This document shows positions 26,886 through 36,850 of a stretch of 43,495 nt of DNA, piece by piece. Under the pieces are notes generated by a model. The model was given only the letters and a program-made list of their open reading frames with translations, had not been told where the DNA came from and did no database searches. Source of the stretch: Bacteroidota bacterium (GTDB lineage: Bacteria; Bacteroidota; Ignavibacteria; Kapaibacteriales; UBA2268); assembly GCA_009777815.1 (NCBI GenBank), contig WRLB01000005.1, positions 1 through 43,495 of the forward strand. Reading direction: 5' to 3'. A program made the position numbers and the translations under genes. Every line of letters starts with the position of its first letter. Position 1 is the stretch's first letter.

Positions 26886-27314
26886 TTGCTGTATTTAATA
26901 AATATTTTAGAATACATTGGAAAAATTTGGAAATATACTGAAGCAGTAAACGATATAGATGAATTATTTAAATTAAATGAACAGATGAACTTAAATGCTT
27001 CATTAAATCTGCTTGCAAATATTGGAGAAAATGTTTCAAAAATAACTGATGGTTTAAAACAAGAATATCCAAATATAGAATGGCAAAGAATTAAGGATTT
27101 TCGAAATAAAATTGTCCATAATTATATTGGTATAGATTTGGATACTATATATGAAATTATTATAAATGATTTAAAAGTGTTAAAACAAGAAATTGAAAAC
27201 ATAATAAAAGAAAAAATAATACAAAAAGTATTTGATACAGAAGCAATAAAAATAAGTAAAGAAAGTCAGTTTTATAGGCATATTGATTTTGATAAAATAA
27301 CACATTTAATATAA
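26886..27314 (+). CDS. HepT-like HEPN ribonuclease toxin, start uncertain
   Basis: A 142-residue frame from TTG at 26886. The HEPN active site RNKIVHNY (R73, H78, Y80 from that start) fits Rx4HxY, the RNase site whose Tyr is AMPylated by MntA. In-frame codons just upstream read NEKKDL, which looks like authentic HEPN N-terminus, but there is no start codon there. The only ATG (26872) is one base out of frame across an A8 run (26875-26882). One extra A would give M-K-K-K-D-L-L. Residues after about 108 (IIQKVFDTEAIKIS onward) extend beyond a usual HepT. Confidence 0.8.
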   Translation: MLYLINILEYIGKIWKYTEAVNDIDELFKLNEQMNLNASLNLLANIGENVSKITDGLKQEYPNIEWQRIKDFRNKIVHNYIGIDLDTIYEIIINDLKVLKQEIENIIKEKIIQKVFDTEAIKISKESQFYRHIDFDKITHLI

Positions 27315-27341
27315 TAAGGATAAAGAAAAAATAAATACATT

Positions 27342-27410
27342 ATGATACAAAAAGTATTAACAAATATAAGCAAATATTTATCTCAAGATTATGAAAGATT
27401 TAAACAATAA
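27342..27410 (+). CDS. Possible 22-residue peptide upstream of the restriction cluster
   Basis: ATG at 27342, MIQKVLTNISKYLSQDYERFKQ, stop at 27410, seven bases before the next ATG. Codon use is like the neighbours but length alone cannot support it. The start IQKVL resembles the HepT tail (IIQKVF), so it could be a small duplicated scrap. Confidence 0.25.
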   Translation: MIQKVLTNISKYLSQDYERFKQ

Positions 27411-27417
27411 AAATATT

Positions 27418-27885
27418 ATGGCTAAAATAAAGCAAAACAAAACTACATCTAAAAAAGATAAACCAATAGGCACGTTTAACATAAACGATGAAAAAGCCAA
27501 CCAAATTAAACAATACGCAGATATGGCTAAAATTCTGCTGAAAAAATTTGATATAGAGTTCCCAAGCGAAGAATCTATAATCGCTGTAATAAAAAAAATG
27601 CCTGAAATAATAGAAATGACAGAGGCATTAAAGAACAGCAAAAATATAGAAGAAAACCAAAAAGAACTTGATGAACATATAAATAAAATCAAAATGGTTT
27701 TAGAAGATGAAATAGCAAAAAAATTATTAAAACATTTAGAAGATACATTAGGATTAGATATAAATATAACTGTTCTTCCATTGAAAAATAAAACTGAATC
27801 CACTACTTGGAAAGAAATATCTAAAAGCGAATTGAAAGATATAATGGAAAAAGAAGAAAAAACAAAAAAAAAACAAAATAACTAA
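27418..27885 (+). CDS. Unknown Lys/Glu-rich helical protein in the restriction-modification cluster
   Basis: A 155-residue protein from ATG at 27418 (MAKIKQNKTTSKK); an in-frame ATG at 27391 would add nine residues. It is strongly charged and predicted mostly helical (KANQIKQYADMAKILLKKFDIEF, EENQKELDEHINKIKMVLEDEIAKKLLKHLED) with basic ends. I recognise no domain and see no helix-turn-helix typical of a restriction controller. It lies 25 bp before the endonuclease gene on the same strand, so it is probably part of the operon. Confidence 0.6.
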   Translation: MAKIKQNKTTSKKDKPIGTFNINDEKANQIKQYADMAKILLKKFDIEFPSEESIIAVIKKMPEIIEMTEALKNSKNIEENQKELDEHINKIKMVLEDEIAKKLLKHLEDTLGLDINITVLPLKNKTESTTWKEISKSELKDIMEKEEKTKKKQNN

Positions 27886-27910
27886 CAATATTTTAAAAAT
27901 ATAAAGAAAA

Positions 27911-28732
27911 ATGCAAAAGATACAACAAAGCAAAAAAAATCAAGTGATAGAACAACTTTTTAAATTATGTAAACAAAAAAACGATTTTGTTTTTCATAAT
28001 GATATTGTGAAAGATATAGCACGAAAAGTTGGTTTAGGAAATCCTTTTGATGCTACTAAACTGGATAATAAAACTAAATTACCTGATATTTTATTAGAAA
28101 ATGATTATGCAATTATTCATTTAGGCAGTGGTTTTCATAAGTTTATAAAAGGAGTTAATAAAGTTTATCACGATTTTGAACCGATTAAAGAACAAATTGA
28201 TTGGGAATATAAAAAATCGCTTCTAAATCAATATAATACAAGTGAAAGTAATATTTTGTCTGTTGCTAATAATCAACGAATTTTACATCATTTTTTGTTT
28301 GGCAAAGATACAGAGTTTGATAATGTTGATATTTTGAAACGACCTAAAACTTATTTTCCGCATAGAACAAAGACATCTTTTGCGTATTATTTTGGAAAAG
28401 ATACAAAATTAGAATTAAAAAATATTCAGATTGAAGTTGATTTAACTATTGAATTTCAAGGGCATATTGGAGTATTTGAAGGTAAGAATGGAATTCCTGA
28501 TAGTTTTGCTGTTTATCAAATTTATCATCCATTTTTGTATTATCACAATGCAAATAAAAGCACTGAATTAAAAGAAAAGATAAATAAAATTTCTTGTGTT
28601 TATGTTGTCCGTGAAAGTAATAATGAAAATGATACAATTAAACTTTGGGCTTATACTTTTGAAAATCCTTTGGATATTACAACAATAAAATTTGTTAAAT
28701 CTGTTGCATATAAACTAATAAATGTAAATTAA
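27911..28732 (+). CDS. Type II restriction endonuclease (PD-(D/E)xK-like)
   Basis: A 273-residue protein directly before a DNA methyltransferase gene, one base apart. A candidate nuclease core is D177 in IEVDLTIEF and E190-x-K192 in VFEGKNG, separated as in PD-(D/E)xK enzymes. Following strands (CVYVVRESNN, IKLWAYTFENP) would complete the fold. The N-terminal half has a helical bundle and FHKFIKGVNKVYHDFEPI. Restriction activity is inferred from position plus this motif. The recognition sequence cannot be told. Confidence 0.75.
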   Translation: MQKIQQSKKNQVIEQLFKLCKQKNDFVFHNDIVKDIARKVGLGNPFDATKLDNKTKLPDILLENDYAIIHLGSGFHKFIKGVNKVYHDFEPIKEQIDWEYKKSLLNQYNTSESNILSVANNQRILHHFLFGKDTEFDNVDILKRPKTYFPHRTKTSFAYYFGKDTKLELKNIQIEVDLTIEFQGHIGVFEGKNGIPDSFAVYQIYHPFLYYHNANKSTELKEKINKISCVYVVRESNNENDTIKLWAYTFENPLDITTIKFVKSVAYKLINVN

Positions 28733-28733
28733 A

Positions 28734-29564
28734 ATGATAGAACAATTTAGAAATAAAGTTTTTAATGAAGATGTATTAAAGGTGCTAAAAACTATACCTG
28801 ATGGCTCGTTAGATATGGTTTATGGTGACCCCGATTATAATGTTGGAATAAATTATGCAGGCAATAATTATACGCAAAAATGGAACGATTATATAGATTG
28901 GTATATTGATTTAACAAAAGAATGTATGCGTGTTTTGAAACCGAGTGGCAATTTGTTTATGCTTAATTATCCAAAACAAAATGCGTATTTGCGAGTTAAA
29001 TATTTAGATGAAAATGCTTATGAGGTCTTTGATTATGTGTGGGTTTATAACACTAATGTAGGGCATTCGCCACGCAAATTTACAACTGCACATCGCAGTA
29101 TTTTGCACGCAACAAAAGGTAAGAATAACGCTTTTTATAAAGATAATGTTGCTGTTCCATATCAAAATCCGACAGATAAAAGAATAATGGAACGCATTGC
29201 TAACGGACATACAGGACGGATGCCATATAGTTGGTTTTATTTTGATTTAGTTAAAAATGTAAGCAAAGATAAGACATTTCATTCGTGCCAAATTCCTTTA
29301 ACATTGGTGGAGATGTTAATAAAATCTTGCACTAATGAAAATGATGATTGTTTTATTTTATTTGGCGGAAGTGGTAGCGAGTTAATGTTATGTAAAAATT
29401 TAAAACGGAATTATATAAGTTGCGAAATTCATCCTGAATATTACAATATGATATTAGATAGATTAAACAATGAAAATGGTTCTATAAAAAATGAATATCG
29501 TATACAAAGTATAATAGAAAAACATAAGAAATGCGATTTTGATACAGCATTGTTTGCTGTTTAA
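28734..29564 (+). CDS. Type II DNA methyltransferase (beta class, DPDY motif)
   Basis: A 276-residue amino-methyltransferase. The catalytic motif is D32-P33-D34-Y35 (YGDPDYNVG), with Asp where DPPY or SPPY has Pro. The AdoMet-binding motif FGGSGSE lies near residue 210, after the catalytic motif, giving the beta-class order. The adjacent segment CEIHPEYYNMILDRL is the usual motif-I follow-up. It would protect host DNA from the enzyme encoded directly upstream. N6-adenine is more likely than N4-cytosine, but this is not certain. Confidence 0.85.
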   Translation: MIEQFRNKVFNEDVLKVLKTIPDGSLDMVYGDPDYNVGINYAGNNYTQKWNDYIDWYIDLTKECMRVLKPSGNLFMLNYPKQNAYLRVKYLDENAYEVFDYVWVYNTNVGHSPRKFTTAHRSILHATKGKNNAFYKDNVAVPYQNPTDKRIMERIANGHTGRMPYSWFYFDLVKNVSKDKTFHSCQIPLTLVEMLIKSCTNENDDCFILFGGSGSELMLCKNLKRNYISCEIHPEYYNMILDRLNNENGSIKNEYRIQSIIEKHKKCDFDTALFAV

Positions 29565-29615
29565 ATAGAAAAATATTTATAAAAAAAGAAATTATTAACT
29601 CAAAAATATAAAGAA

Positions 29616-29699
29616 AAACTTGCCCGATAGGATAGTGAAATGGAGTTAATGGGTAAGAAACTTGCCCGATAGGATGATAAAATGGAAGTAATGGGTAAG
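29616..29699 (+). repeat. Two tandem 42-bp hairpin units upstream of groEL
   Basis: Units 29616-29657 and 29658-29699 are near-identical. Each has CTTGCCC near its start and GGGTAAG at its end, able to pair over 7 bp as RNA with one G-U. They lie 77 bp before the groEL ATG. Possible regulatory leader; no CIRCE element is present. Confidence 0.75.
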
Positions 29700-29733
29700 A
29701 AAATCAAAGAAAAAATGTAAAATATAAACATAA

Positions 29734-31413
<1,680 letters not shown>

Positions 31414-31481
31414 AGACAGCGGTCTCTTTAATTGCAGATTGCTTTTTGCATTTTGCTTATAATAATTTACTATTATCTTTA

Positions 31482-31512
31482 ACAAGGGGATTTATCCCCT
31501 TGTTTTTTTTTA
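31482..31512 (+). terminator. Rho-independent terminator of groEL
   Basis: ACAAGGGGATTTATCCCCTTGT forms a 9-bp stem followed by nine or more Ts. Confidence 0.9.
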
Positions 31513-31549
31513 TAAATTACTTGTCTTGCTGAACATAAACCCTGTATTT

Positions 31550-31702
31550 CTGAATTTACTTCAGCATCCCCTGATATAACAAGGGGATTCCGAAATAAAT
31601 TCGGAATGACAAAGAAAGAACAAAAAAAACACGGGGAATAATCCCCGTGCTAAATATAAAATACACATTAATGAATAGATGCCAAAACAAGTTCGGAATG
31701 AC
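31550..31702. repeat. Dispersed intergenic repeats (two copies)
   Basis: The first copy at 31550-31610 has CTGAATTTACTTCAGCATCCCC and GGGGATTCCGAAATAAATTCGGAATGAC. A second partial copy at 31678-31702 has ATGCCAAAACAAGTTCGGAATGAC. They lie between groEL and the convergent ompH-like gene. Confidence 0.8.
31622..31649 (-). terminator. Terminator for the OmpH/Skp gene
   Basis: CACGGGGAATAATCCCCGTG (31630-31649) folds to a 7-bp GC-rich stem. On the minus strand it is followed by eight Ts. Confidence 0.75.
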
Positions 31703-31721
31703 ATTATTAGAATTCCATATT

Positions 31722-32459
31722 TTACTCGCCTTGTGGTCTTAATCGTTCTGGTTCTTTCATTTCTATAGGATTTAAAGTAGGATTTGCCTCTTGTACAGGA
31801 ACTTGCATAGTAGGTTGTGCTTTTTCTCCTCTACTTCTACCTCTTGGAGTTTGGCTTGCTGCCTTTCTTCTATCTTCGTCATTTCTTGCATCGCTATCTA
31901 TTTTCTTTTGTTGTTCTGCTTCTTCGGTTGAGACATCTACCCCTAATGCTTTCAGCACTTTTAATGTAATATCATATTTAAAATTTACATATGGAAGTGG
32001 CATAGTGCTTTGATCCCAGATAAAATCATACCTTTCTTTGGCAGCAACTTCTTGGACTGTTGCAAATATTTTCTCTTCTACTGGTCGCATTATATCTTCA
32101 ACGATTTTATCGTATTCATTATATGTAGATTGAGAAAATTTTTCATTTGCATACTTTAATCTTTTAGTTTGCAGGTCTTTTAGTTCTTTATCTGCCTTTT
32201 GTTTTTCGGCATCCGACCATACAAGACGATTTTTACTTATTTCGAATTGGAGTGCTTCTTCTTTATCTTCCATAGATTTGAGTTCTCGTTTCCATTCGTC
32301 TACCATTGTTTGGCAGCGTTGTTCTGCGAGTTTAGCATCGGGCAACTTTTCTCTAATCATTTTGGTATTGATAAAACCTATTTTTTGTTGCGAAAACAAA
32401 GGAACAGATACAAATAAAAGCAACAATATTTTTGAAATTACAACACAATATTTTTTCAT
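31722..32459 (-). CDS. OmpH/Skp-family periplasmic chaperone
   Basis: A 245-residue protein with a signal peptide at residues 1-24 (ending LFSQ). QKIGFINTKMIREKLPDAK is the conserved Skp N-terminal strand. A long charged coiled coil (about residues 45-120) forms the tentacle arms, and the beta core returns with VAAKERYDFIWDQSTMPLPYVNFKYDIT. Skp-like proteins hold unfolded outer-membrane proteins in the periplasm. The extra ~75 residues at the C-terminus are low-complexity, rich in Arg, Pro and Glu, and beyond the usual Skp length. No bamA is adjacent. Confidence 0.85.
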   Translation of the reverse strand: MKKYCVVISKILLLLFVSVPLFSQQKIGFINTKMIREKLPDAKLAEQRCQTMVDEWKRELKSMEDKEEALQFEISKNRLVWSDAEKQKADKELKDLQTKRLKYANEKFSQSTYNEYDKIVEDIMRPVEEKIFATVQEVAAKERYDFIWDQSTMPLPYVNFKYDITLKVLKALGVDVSTEEAEQQKKIDSDARNDEDRRKAASQTPRGRSRGEKAQPTMQVPVQEANPTLNPIEMKEPERLRPQGE

Positions 32460-32487
32460 AGTATTATAGTATTAATTACTTTATTTA

Positions 32488-32495
32488 CAAAAATA
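32488..32495 (-). promoter_or_regulatory. Putative -7 promoter box TATTTTTG (ompH copy of a duplicated promoter)
   Basis: A minus-strand match 28 bp before the OmpH ATG. The surrounding ~60 bp are nearly identical to 33053-33112. Confidence 0.55.
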
Positions 32496-32544
32496 AGGTT
32501 TTTATTTCTAATTTCCAAATGTTTTATTTTTTATCATTTATGTT

Positions 32545-32710
32545 TTATTCAACGATTATGGTGACTGATGTTTGTTCTTCGCCGTAATGTAGCATTAGAA
32601 TATATGCACCACTTATGTAATCAAATACAGGCAAGCGTTTTAGTAAGACATCAGAAATGTTAGATAATACATTATTGTTGTTTTTTAACAGAAAGCAATT
32701 CAATACCAGT
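32545..32710 (-). pseudogene. Remnant of a type IX cargo C-terminus
   Basis: The minus-strand frame ends VFDYISGAYILMLHYGEEQ then TSVTIIVE and stop. The last 84 bp differ at only two positions from the 3' end of the intact gene at 33112. Upstream of that (NNNVLSNISDVLLKRLP) the sequence is unrelated to the intact gene. There is no start codon. Confidence 0.85.
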
Positions 32711-32740
32711 ATTTAGAAACCGATGCCAATAATATGGCAT

Positions 32741-33055
32741 TTACATTCGTTGTATTTCTTTAGTTATTTGTTTTAATAACTTATTTTCTCTTAAATCTAA
32801 TACAATATCTTCTATTTCTAATAACATTATTTCCGCTTCTTTATAATTGCCAAGCAATACCAATGATTTTATTTTATCAATAATTTTATTGCCTACTGTT
32901 CTATGTTTCATTGCAGCATCTATTATATGGTCGCAAAGAATATTTTTTCTTTTATAAAGGGTATCTAAACGTTCTAATAATACAACTTCCTTTTTATAGT
33001 TGTGTTTATTACAAATTTCGTTTTGCTTTTCTTTTGAATTAATTTTATTTTTCAT
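32741..33055 (-). CDS. Small Lys/Glu-rich protein of unknown function between duplicated flanks
   Basis: 104 residues from ATG at 33055 (MKNKINSKEKQNEICNKHN); the frame stays open 17 codons further upstream into the promoter, which I exclude. It is mostly helical (LLERLDTLYKRKNILCDHIID, GNYKEAEIMLLEIEDIVLDLRENKLLKQITKEIQRM) with no signal peptide. I recognise no family. Its start region and promoter are a copy of those of the OmpH gene, and it is followed by a duplicated type IX C-terminus, so it looks like an inserted cassette. Confidence 0.6.
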   Translation of the reverse strand: MKNKINSKEKQNEICNKHNYKKEVVLLERLDTLYKRKNILCDHIIDAAMKHRTVGNKIIDKIKSLVLLGNYKEAEIMLLEIEDIVLDLRENKLLKQITKEIQRM

Positions 33056-33075
33056 AGTATTAATTACTTTATTTA

Positions 33076-33083
33076 CAAAAATA
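33076..33083 (-). promoter_or_regulatory. Putative -7 promoter box TATTTTTG (second copy of the duplicated promoter)
   Basis: A minus-strand match 21 bp before the ATG at 33055, between it and the stop of the large type IX protein. Confidence 0.5.
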
Positions 33084-33111
33084 ACGTTTTTATTTCTAAT
33101 TTCCAAATGTT

Positions 33112-36100
33112 TTATTCAACGATTATGGTGACTGATGTTTTTTCTTCGCCGTAATGTAGCATTAGAATATATGCACCACTTACGTAATCAAATACGTCCA
33201 ACCTGTATTTATGCTCGCCAATAGCAGAACCTACCTCTGTCTGAAAAAGTATGCCACCCGCTAAATCATAAATACTCAAATATGCTTTGTGTATCGGCGA
33301 ACCAAATATCTCATAATTAACATCTATAAATGTAGATGCAGGATTAGGATTAACACCTTGTAGTTCTAACCAGCCGCCAGATACTAAAAATCTATCATCA
33401 CATATACCATTTAGTTTGCAAAAACCATTGTTCGTTGACGTTACAACATTCTGTCCAAAATATATACTATTATTGTTAAATGCTATAGTAGAAGTGTCGG
33501 TGTTGCCCAATAAAGGAACGCCGTATATACGAAGCAGTTCTGTTTTATTTCTTGTTATATTGCCGAAAAAACGAACTTCTATTATGCGATTTCCTGATTC
33601 TATTTTATCAAACTTTATATCTACCGAACCATAGTCACTAACCGCATATTGTGGCAAAAATAATGATGAGTTTATATAAATTTCAAAATCCAAAAACCTA
33701 TCGCCTTGATAAGCATATAGTTCGGTTTGGTCTAATCCCACAGGTATAGCAATAGCATTATCTCGCACATCACCTTCTACTAATGGAATAGTTAAAGTTG
33801 CTATTGCTTGATATGGAACTATTCTAAGTGTATTGCTCCTACCACACGGTGCGGCTAATACACGCATATCGGCAGAAATTATATTATTTACATCGTTACA
33901 TCTTATAATTAATTCTATGGTTTCCCCTATTTGTGCATAAACAGGTAGTGGAGTGATGCAAGTATAATAATCACTCGGAATAATATCTACACTATCAATA
34001 TACAATGTAGCATCACCCGTATTAGTTATATATACACTACGTTCAGATATTTCAGGCATAAAAGCGAGATTATAATGACTTAAATTAAAATAAGTGCCAA
34101 TACCTACACCTTTTGCGTATATATATTTTTTGACGTTTTGTTGATTGCAATAAAGTATTTCGAATACGCCATTATGTTCACCTGTTACTTGAGGATTAAA
34201 ATATATTTCTGCGTAATACTTTTCGCCTGGACGTAATATAGTATCATTAGGAAAATAAGCAACATTAAAGTTTGGACTATTGCAATATATTCCGTTAATT
34301 ATTACATCAACGCTATCATCATTAGTAAATAATAATAAACGCAATGTATCACGTTCTAAAGCACACAACTCACCAAAATCAATTGTATCTGCTACTATAT
34401 TTGTTAAACGTCTGTCTATACTTCTATATGAAAAATTAAAATTATAATTGTTATTACAAGCAACAAAACGTAATACTCCATCTAATATACCTGTATCTTG
34501 CGGATGAAGTATAATAGAAATATCTACACACTCACCGGGCATTATTGTCATCGGAAATTGCATTTTGCTATTATCTACATTAAAGTTTAAAGTATTAGTA
34601 AAGTAGCCCCTTTCAAATATGGCATTAACATCGCCAGTATTACATAATTGCAATACAAATGTTACGCTATCTCTTGTTCCAATTAGTAAATCACGCATTA
34701 AAGATAGAGAACTATCTGCCAGTGCTACCGATGGACGAACTATTGAAAACGGCAATTCATTTTCAGTATATTCAGGCAAAGCAAAACTAATATATAAGCA
34801 ATTAGTATCACCTTTTGAATACGCAATTAAACAATCACCAGTTTTAGATACACTCATTCCTAATAACGTATCTGTTATACGATCCATCCTATTTGAATTG
34901 ATTCCATTAGTTAAGTCCTCTATTATTAATTGATAATTAACAGAATTAGCCATCAATAGTAAATTTCCTGAAGGACTAAAATCAATGCCGACAGCACTTT
35001 TTTCGTGGTTTCTTGGATTTAGAAATATCTTTTCTGTTTGTTTATCATATACTATATTATTTGCTAAAATCGGTCTTCTTTGGTATGATTCTACTGCTTT
35101 AATTCCTAATGCTATATAATTATCATCGTTAGAAACAGACATAGTATTTATAAGATTATACATTTTAGCAAAATCATATTCTTTTAATGTAGTAATATTA
35201 GGAAAGCCACTTAAATCTAATTCTTTAATAGTATTGTTTTCATTTAGCAAAGTATAATATAATTTTTCAGCACTATCAGACCACACAACATTAGTAATAG
35301 GTATATCTTCTTTAACTAATCTAATAAAATTGCCCGCAGTATCTAAAAAAGTTATTTGATTTCCGTAATGCTTATCAGGTGCTATCATTATGAATCTACG
35401 TTTAGAATCTGTTATCAACTTCCCTAAATTGCCGTCAAGTATATAATTCAGTGATACGGGATTCGGCTCCACATTATCGTCTGTAGAGTTCATATAGTAT
35501 AATAGTTTATATTTAGCATCAAGCATAACAAATCGCTCATTAGTTATGTATATAGCGGATTTTATAGAGTTATTGTCAGGAAAACTCATAGTAGTTATTA
35601 CTTCGGGTTCAGCCGAATTAAATAAATTCCATTCAACAACATTTCCTATATCAGAAGTAGTTAGAACTTTTGTAGATAAATTATTAAACTCGGCAGATAG
35701 TATTTGTGCAGAATCATATACTAATTGTTTTTTAGATTTTTGATTGAAATCTTGTCCTATTCTTATATAGCAACTATCTCCTAACTCATTTGGCACTTTC
35801 CACAAATAAGATGTATCTTGTCCTGACACTCTTGCTATATATTTCCAAGTTCTTTTATTATTAGTAGAATATTGAATGCCGACCATAAATTCAGGATTAT
35901 GTCCTTCCCATTGTATAAATAATTCCTCGCAAGGAGCAAACTTTTCTCCTCCTGCAGGATTTTTTAATTTAAGCAATGGTTTGTATGGCAATAGATAAGA
36001 ATTCCTAATAATTTCTAATCTGTATTGTATATTGCCGCTAAAATGAAATATCATCCAATCTCTTAATAGCGGTTTGTCGGGCGGTTCTTCATATATTAAA

Positions 36101-36759
36101 TATATAAAATAAGAAACATCTAATAGTAATTTACGAGGTACACTGCCTCCAGGATCCCAACTAGGAGCCCCTAACCATTGATATCTCATATTAGGATTAG
36201 TAAATGTTATACTATCTAAATAAGGTGCGGCAGTTCCTGTTGTTCCCCATCTTGCTCTGAAAAAGAACGGATGACGTATTTCATTAGTAGTTCCCGCCAA
36301 AGGAAAAATACCTGTTAAATCCATTGGCGGATTAATTTTATCTACTTCATTTGTGATTTCATAAAGGTCTATATCATAACCGGGAAAATCAGGAAAATCT
36401 GCTAAACTCCTATAACTCATTTCTCCATTGTAAGAAACAACTATTTCAAACCTTACATCGTGTGGTATTCCTACTGCTAATCCCCAAGTTAGTTTTTGCC
36501 AGCCATTAACAGGTTTTTCTATACTTTTATTATATACTACGGCAACATCCGATTGTATTATTCCAATATTTTCTAAATTTAACTCTATAACTTTTCCGTC
36601 TAATTCTGCTAATATTTCGCAAGACAAAATAGGTTCTGTGCTTGGTGGTGGTGCATCTGTTACTTCAAAATTGCGAACCGAAATATCTATATTAGAAAGG
36701 ACTCTGTGATTGCACATTACTACGAGCATAAGCCAAAAGCATAATGTTATTTTTTTCAT
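33112..36759 (-). CDS. Large secreted protein with type IX sorting domain
   Basis: A 1215-residue protein with a signal peptide at residues 1-22. The middle (about 370-650) has WD40/propeller-like strands (VVWSDSAEKLYYTLLNE, AVGIDFSPSGNLLLMANS). From about 690 to 1000 there are repeated Ig-like segments of the choice-of-anchor or ASPM-SPD-2 type (FNVDNSKMQFPMTIMPGECVDISI, NTGDATLYIDSVDI). The last ~85 residues (VNPNPASTFIDVNYEI, LSIYDLAGGILFQTEV, VSGAYILMLHYGEEKTSVTIIVE) are a type IX secretion C-terminal domain. Expected on the cell surface or released. Function unknown. Confidence 0.82.
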   Translation of the reverse strand: MKKITLCFWLMLVVMCNHRVLSNIDISVRNFEVTDAPPPSTEPILSCEILAELDGKVIELNLENIGIIQSDVAVVYNKSIEKPVNGWQKLTWGLAVGIPHDVRFEIVVSYNGEMSYRSLADFPDFPGYDIDLYEITNEVDKINPPMDLTGIFPLAGTTNEIRHPFFFRARWGTTGTAAPYLDSITFTNPNMRYQWLGAPSWDPGGSVPRKLLLDVSYFIYLIYEEPPDKPLLRDWMIFHFSGNIQYRLEIIRNSYLLPYKPLLKLKNPAGGEKFAPCEELFIQWEGHNPEFMVGIQYSTNNKRTWKYIARVSGQDTSYLWKVPNELGDSCYIRIGQDFNQKSKKQLVYDSAQILSAEFNNLSTKVLTTSDIGNVVEWNLFNSAEPEVITTMSFPDNNSIKSAIYITNERFVMLDAKYKLLYYMNSTDDNVEPNPVSLNYILDGNLGKLITDSKRRFIMIAPDKHYGNQITFLDTAGNFIRLVKEDIPITNVVWSDSAEKLYYTLLNENNTIKELDLSGFPNITTLKEYDFAKMYNLINTMSVSNDDNYIALGIKAVESYQRRPILANNIVYDKQTEKIFLNPRNHEKSAVGIDFSPSGNLLLMANSVNYQLIIEDLTNGINSNRMDRITDTLLGMSVSKTGDCLIAYSKGDTNCLYISFALPEYTENELPFSIVRPSVALADSSLSLMRDLLIGTRDSVTFVLQLCNTGDVNAIFERGYFTNTLNFNVDNSKMQFPMTIMPGECVDISIILHPQDTGILDGVLRFVACNNNYNFNFSYRSIDRRLTNIVADTIDFGELCALERDTLRLLLFTNDDSVDVIINGIYCNSPNFNVAYFPNDTILRPGEKYYAEIYFNPQVTGEHNGVFEILYCNQQNVKKYIYAKGVGIGTYFNLSHYNLAFMPEISERSVYITNTGDATLYIDSVDIIPSDYYTCITPLPVYAQIGETIELIIRCNDVNNIISADMRVLAAPCGRSNTLRIVPYQAIATLTIPLVEGDVRDNAIAIPVGLDQTELYAYQGDRFLDFEIYINSSLFLPQYAVSDYGSVDIKFDKIESGNRIIEVRFFGNITRNKTELLRIYGVPLLGNTDTSTIAFNNNSIYFGQNVVTSTNNGFCKLNGICDDRFLVSGGWLELQGVNPNPASTFIDVNYEIFGSPIHKAYLSIYDLAGGILFQTEVGSAIGEHKYRLDVFDYVSGAYILMLHYGEEKTSVTIIVE

Positions 36760-36786
36760 ACTTACTAAAATTTAACTATTAATTTA

Positions 36787-36794
36787 CAAAAATA
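36787..36794 (-). promoter_or_regulatory. Putative -7 promoter box TATTTTTG
   Basis: A minus-strand match 27 bp before the ATG of the 1215-residue protein, divergent from the box at 36817. Confidence 0.5.
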
Positions 36795-36816
36795 CTATTT
36801 TATTAAAAAAAAATCG

Positions 36817-36824
36817 TATTTTTG
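36817..36824 (+). promoter_or_regulatory. Putative -7 promoter box TATTTTTG
   Basis: A plus-strand match 27 bp before the possible ATT start at 36851 of the small membrane protein. Confidence 0.5.
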
Positions 36825-36850
36825 TAATAATTTTATTATAATACATATAA

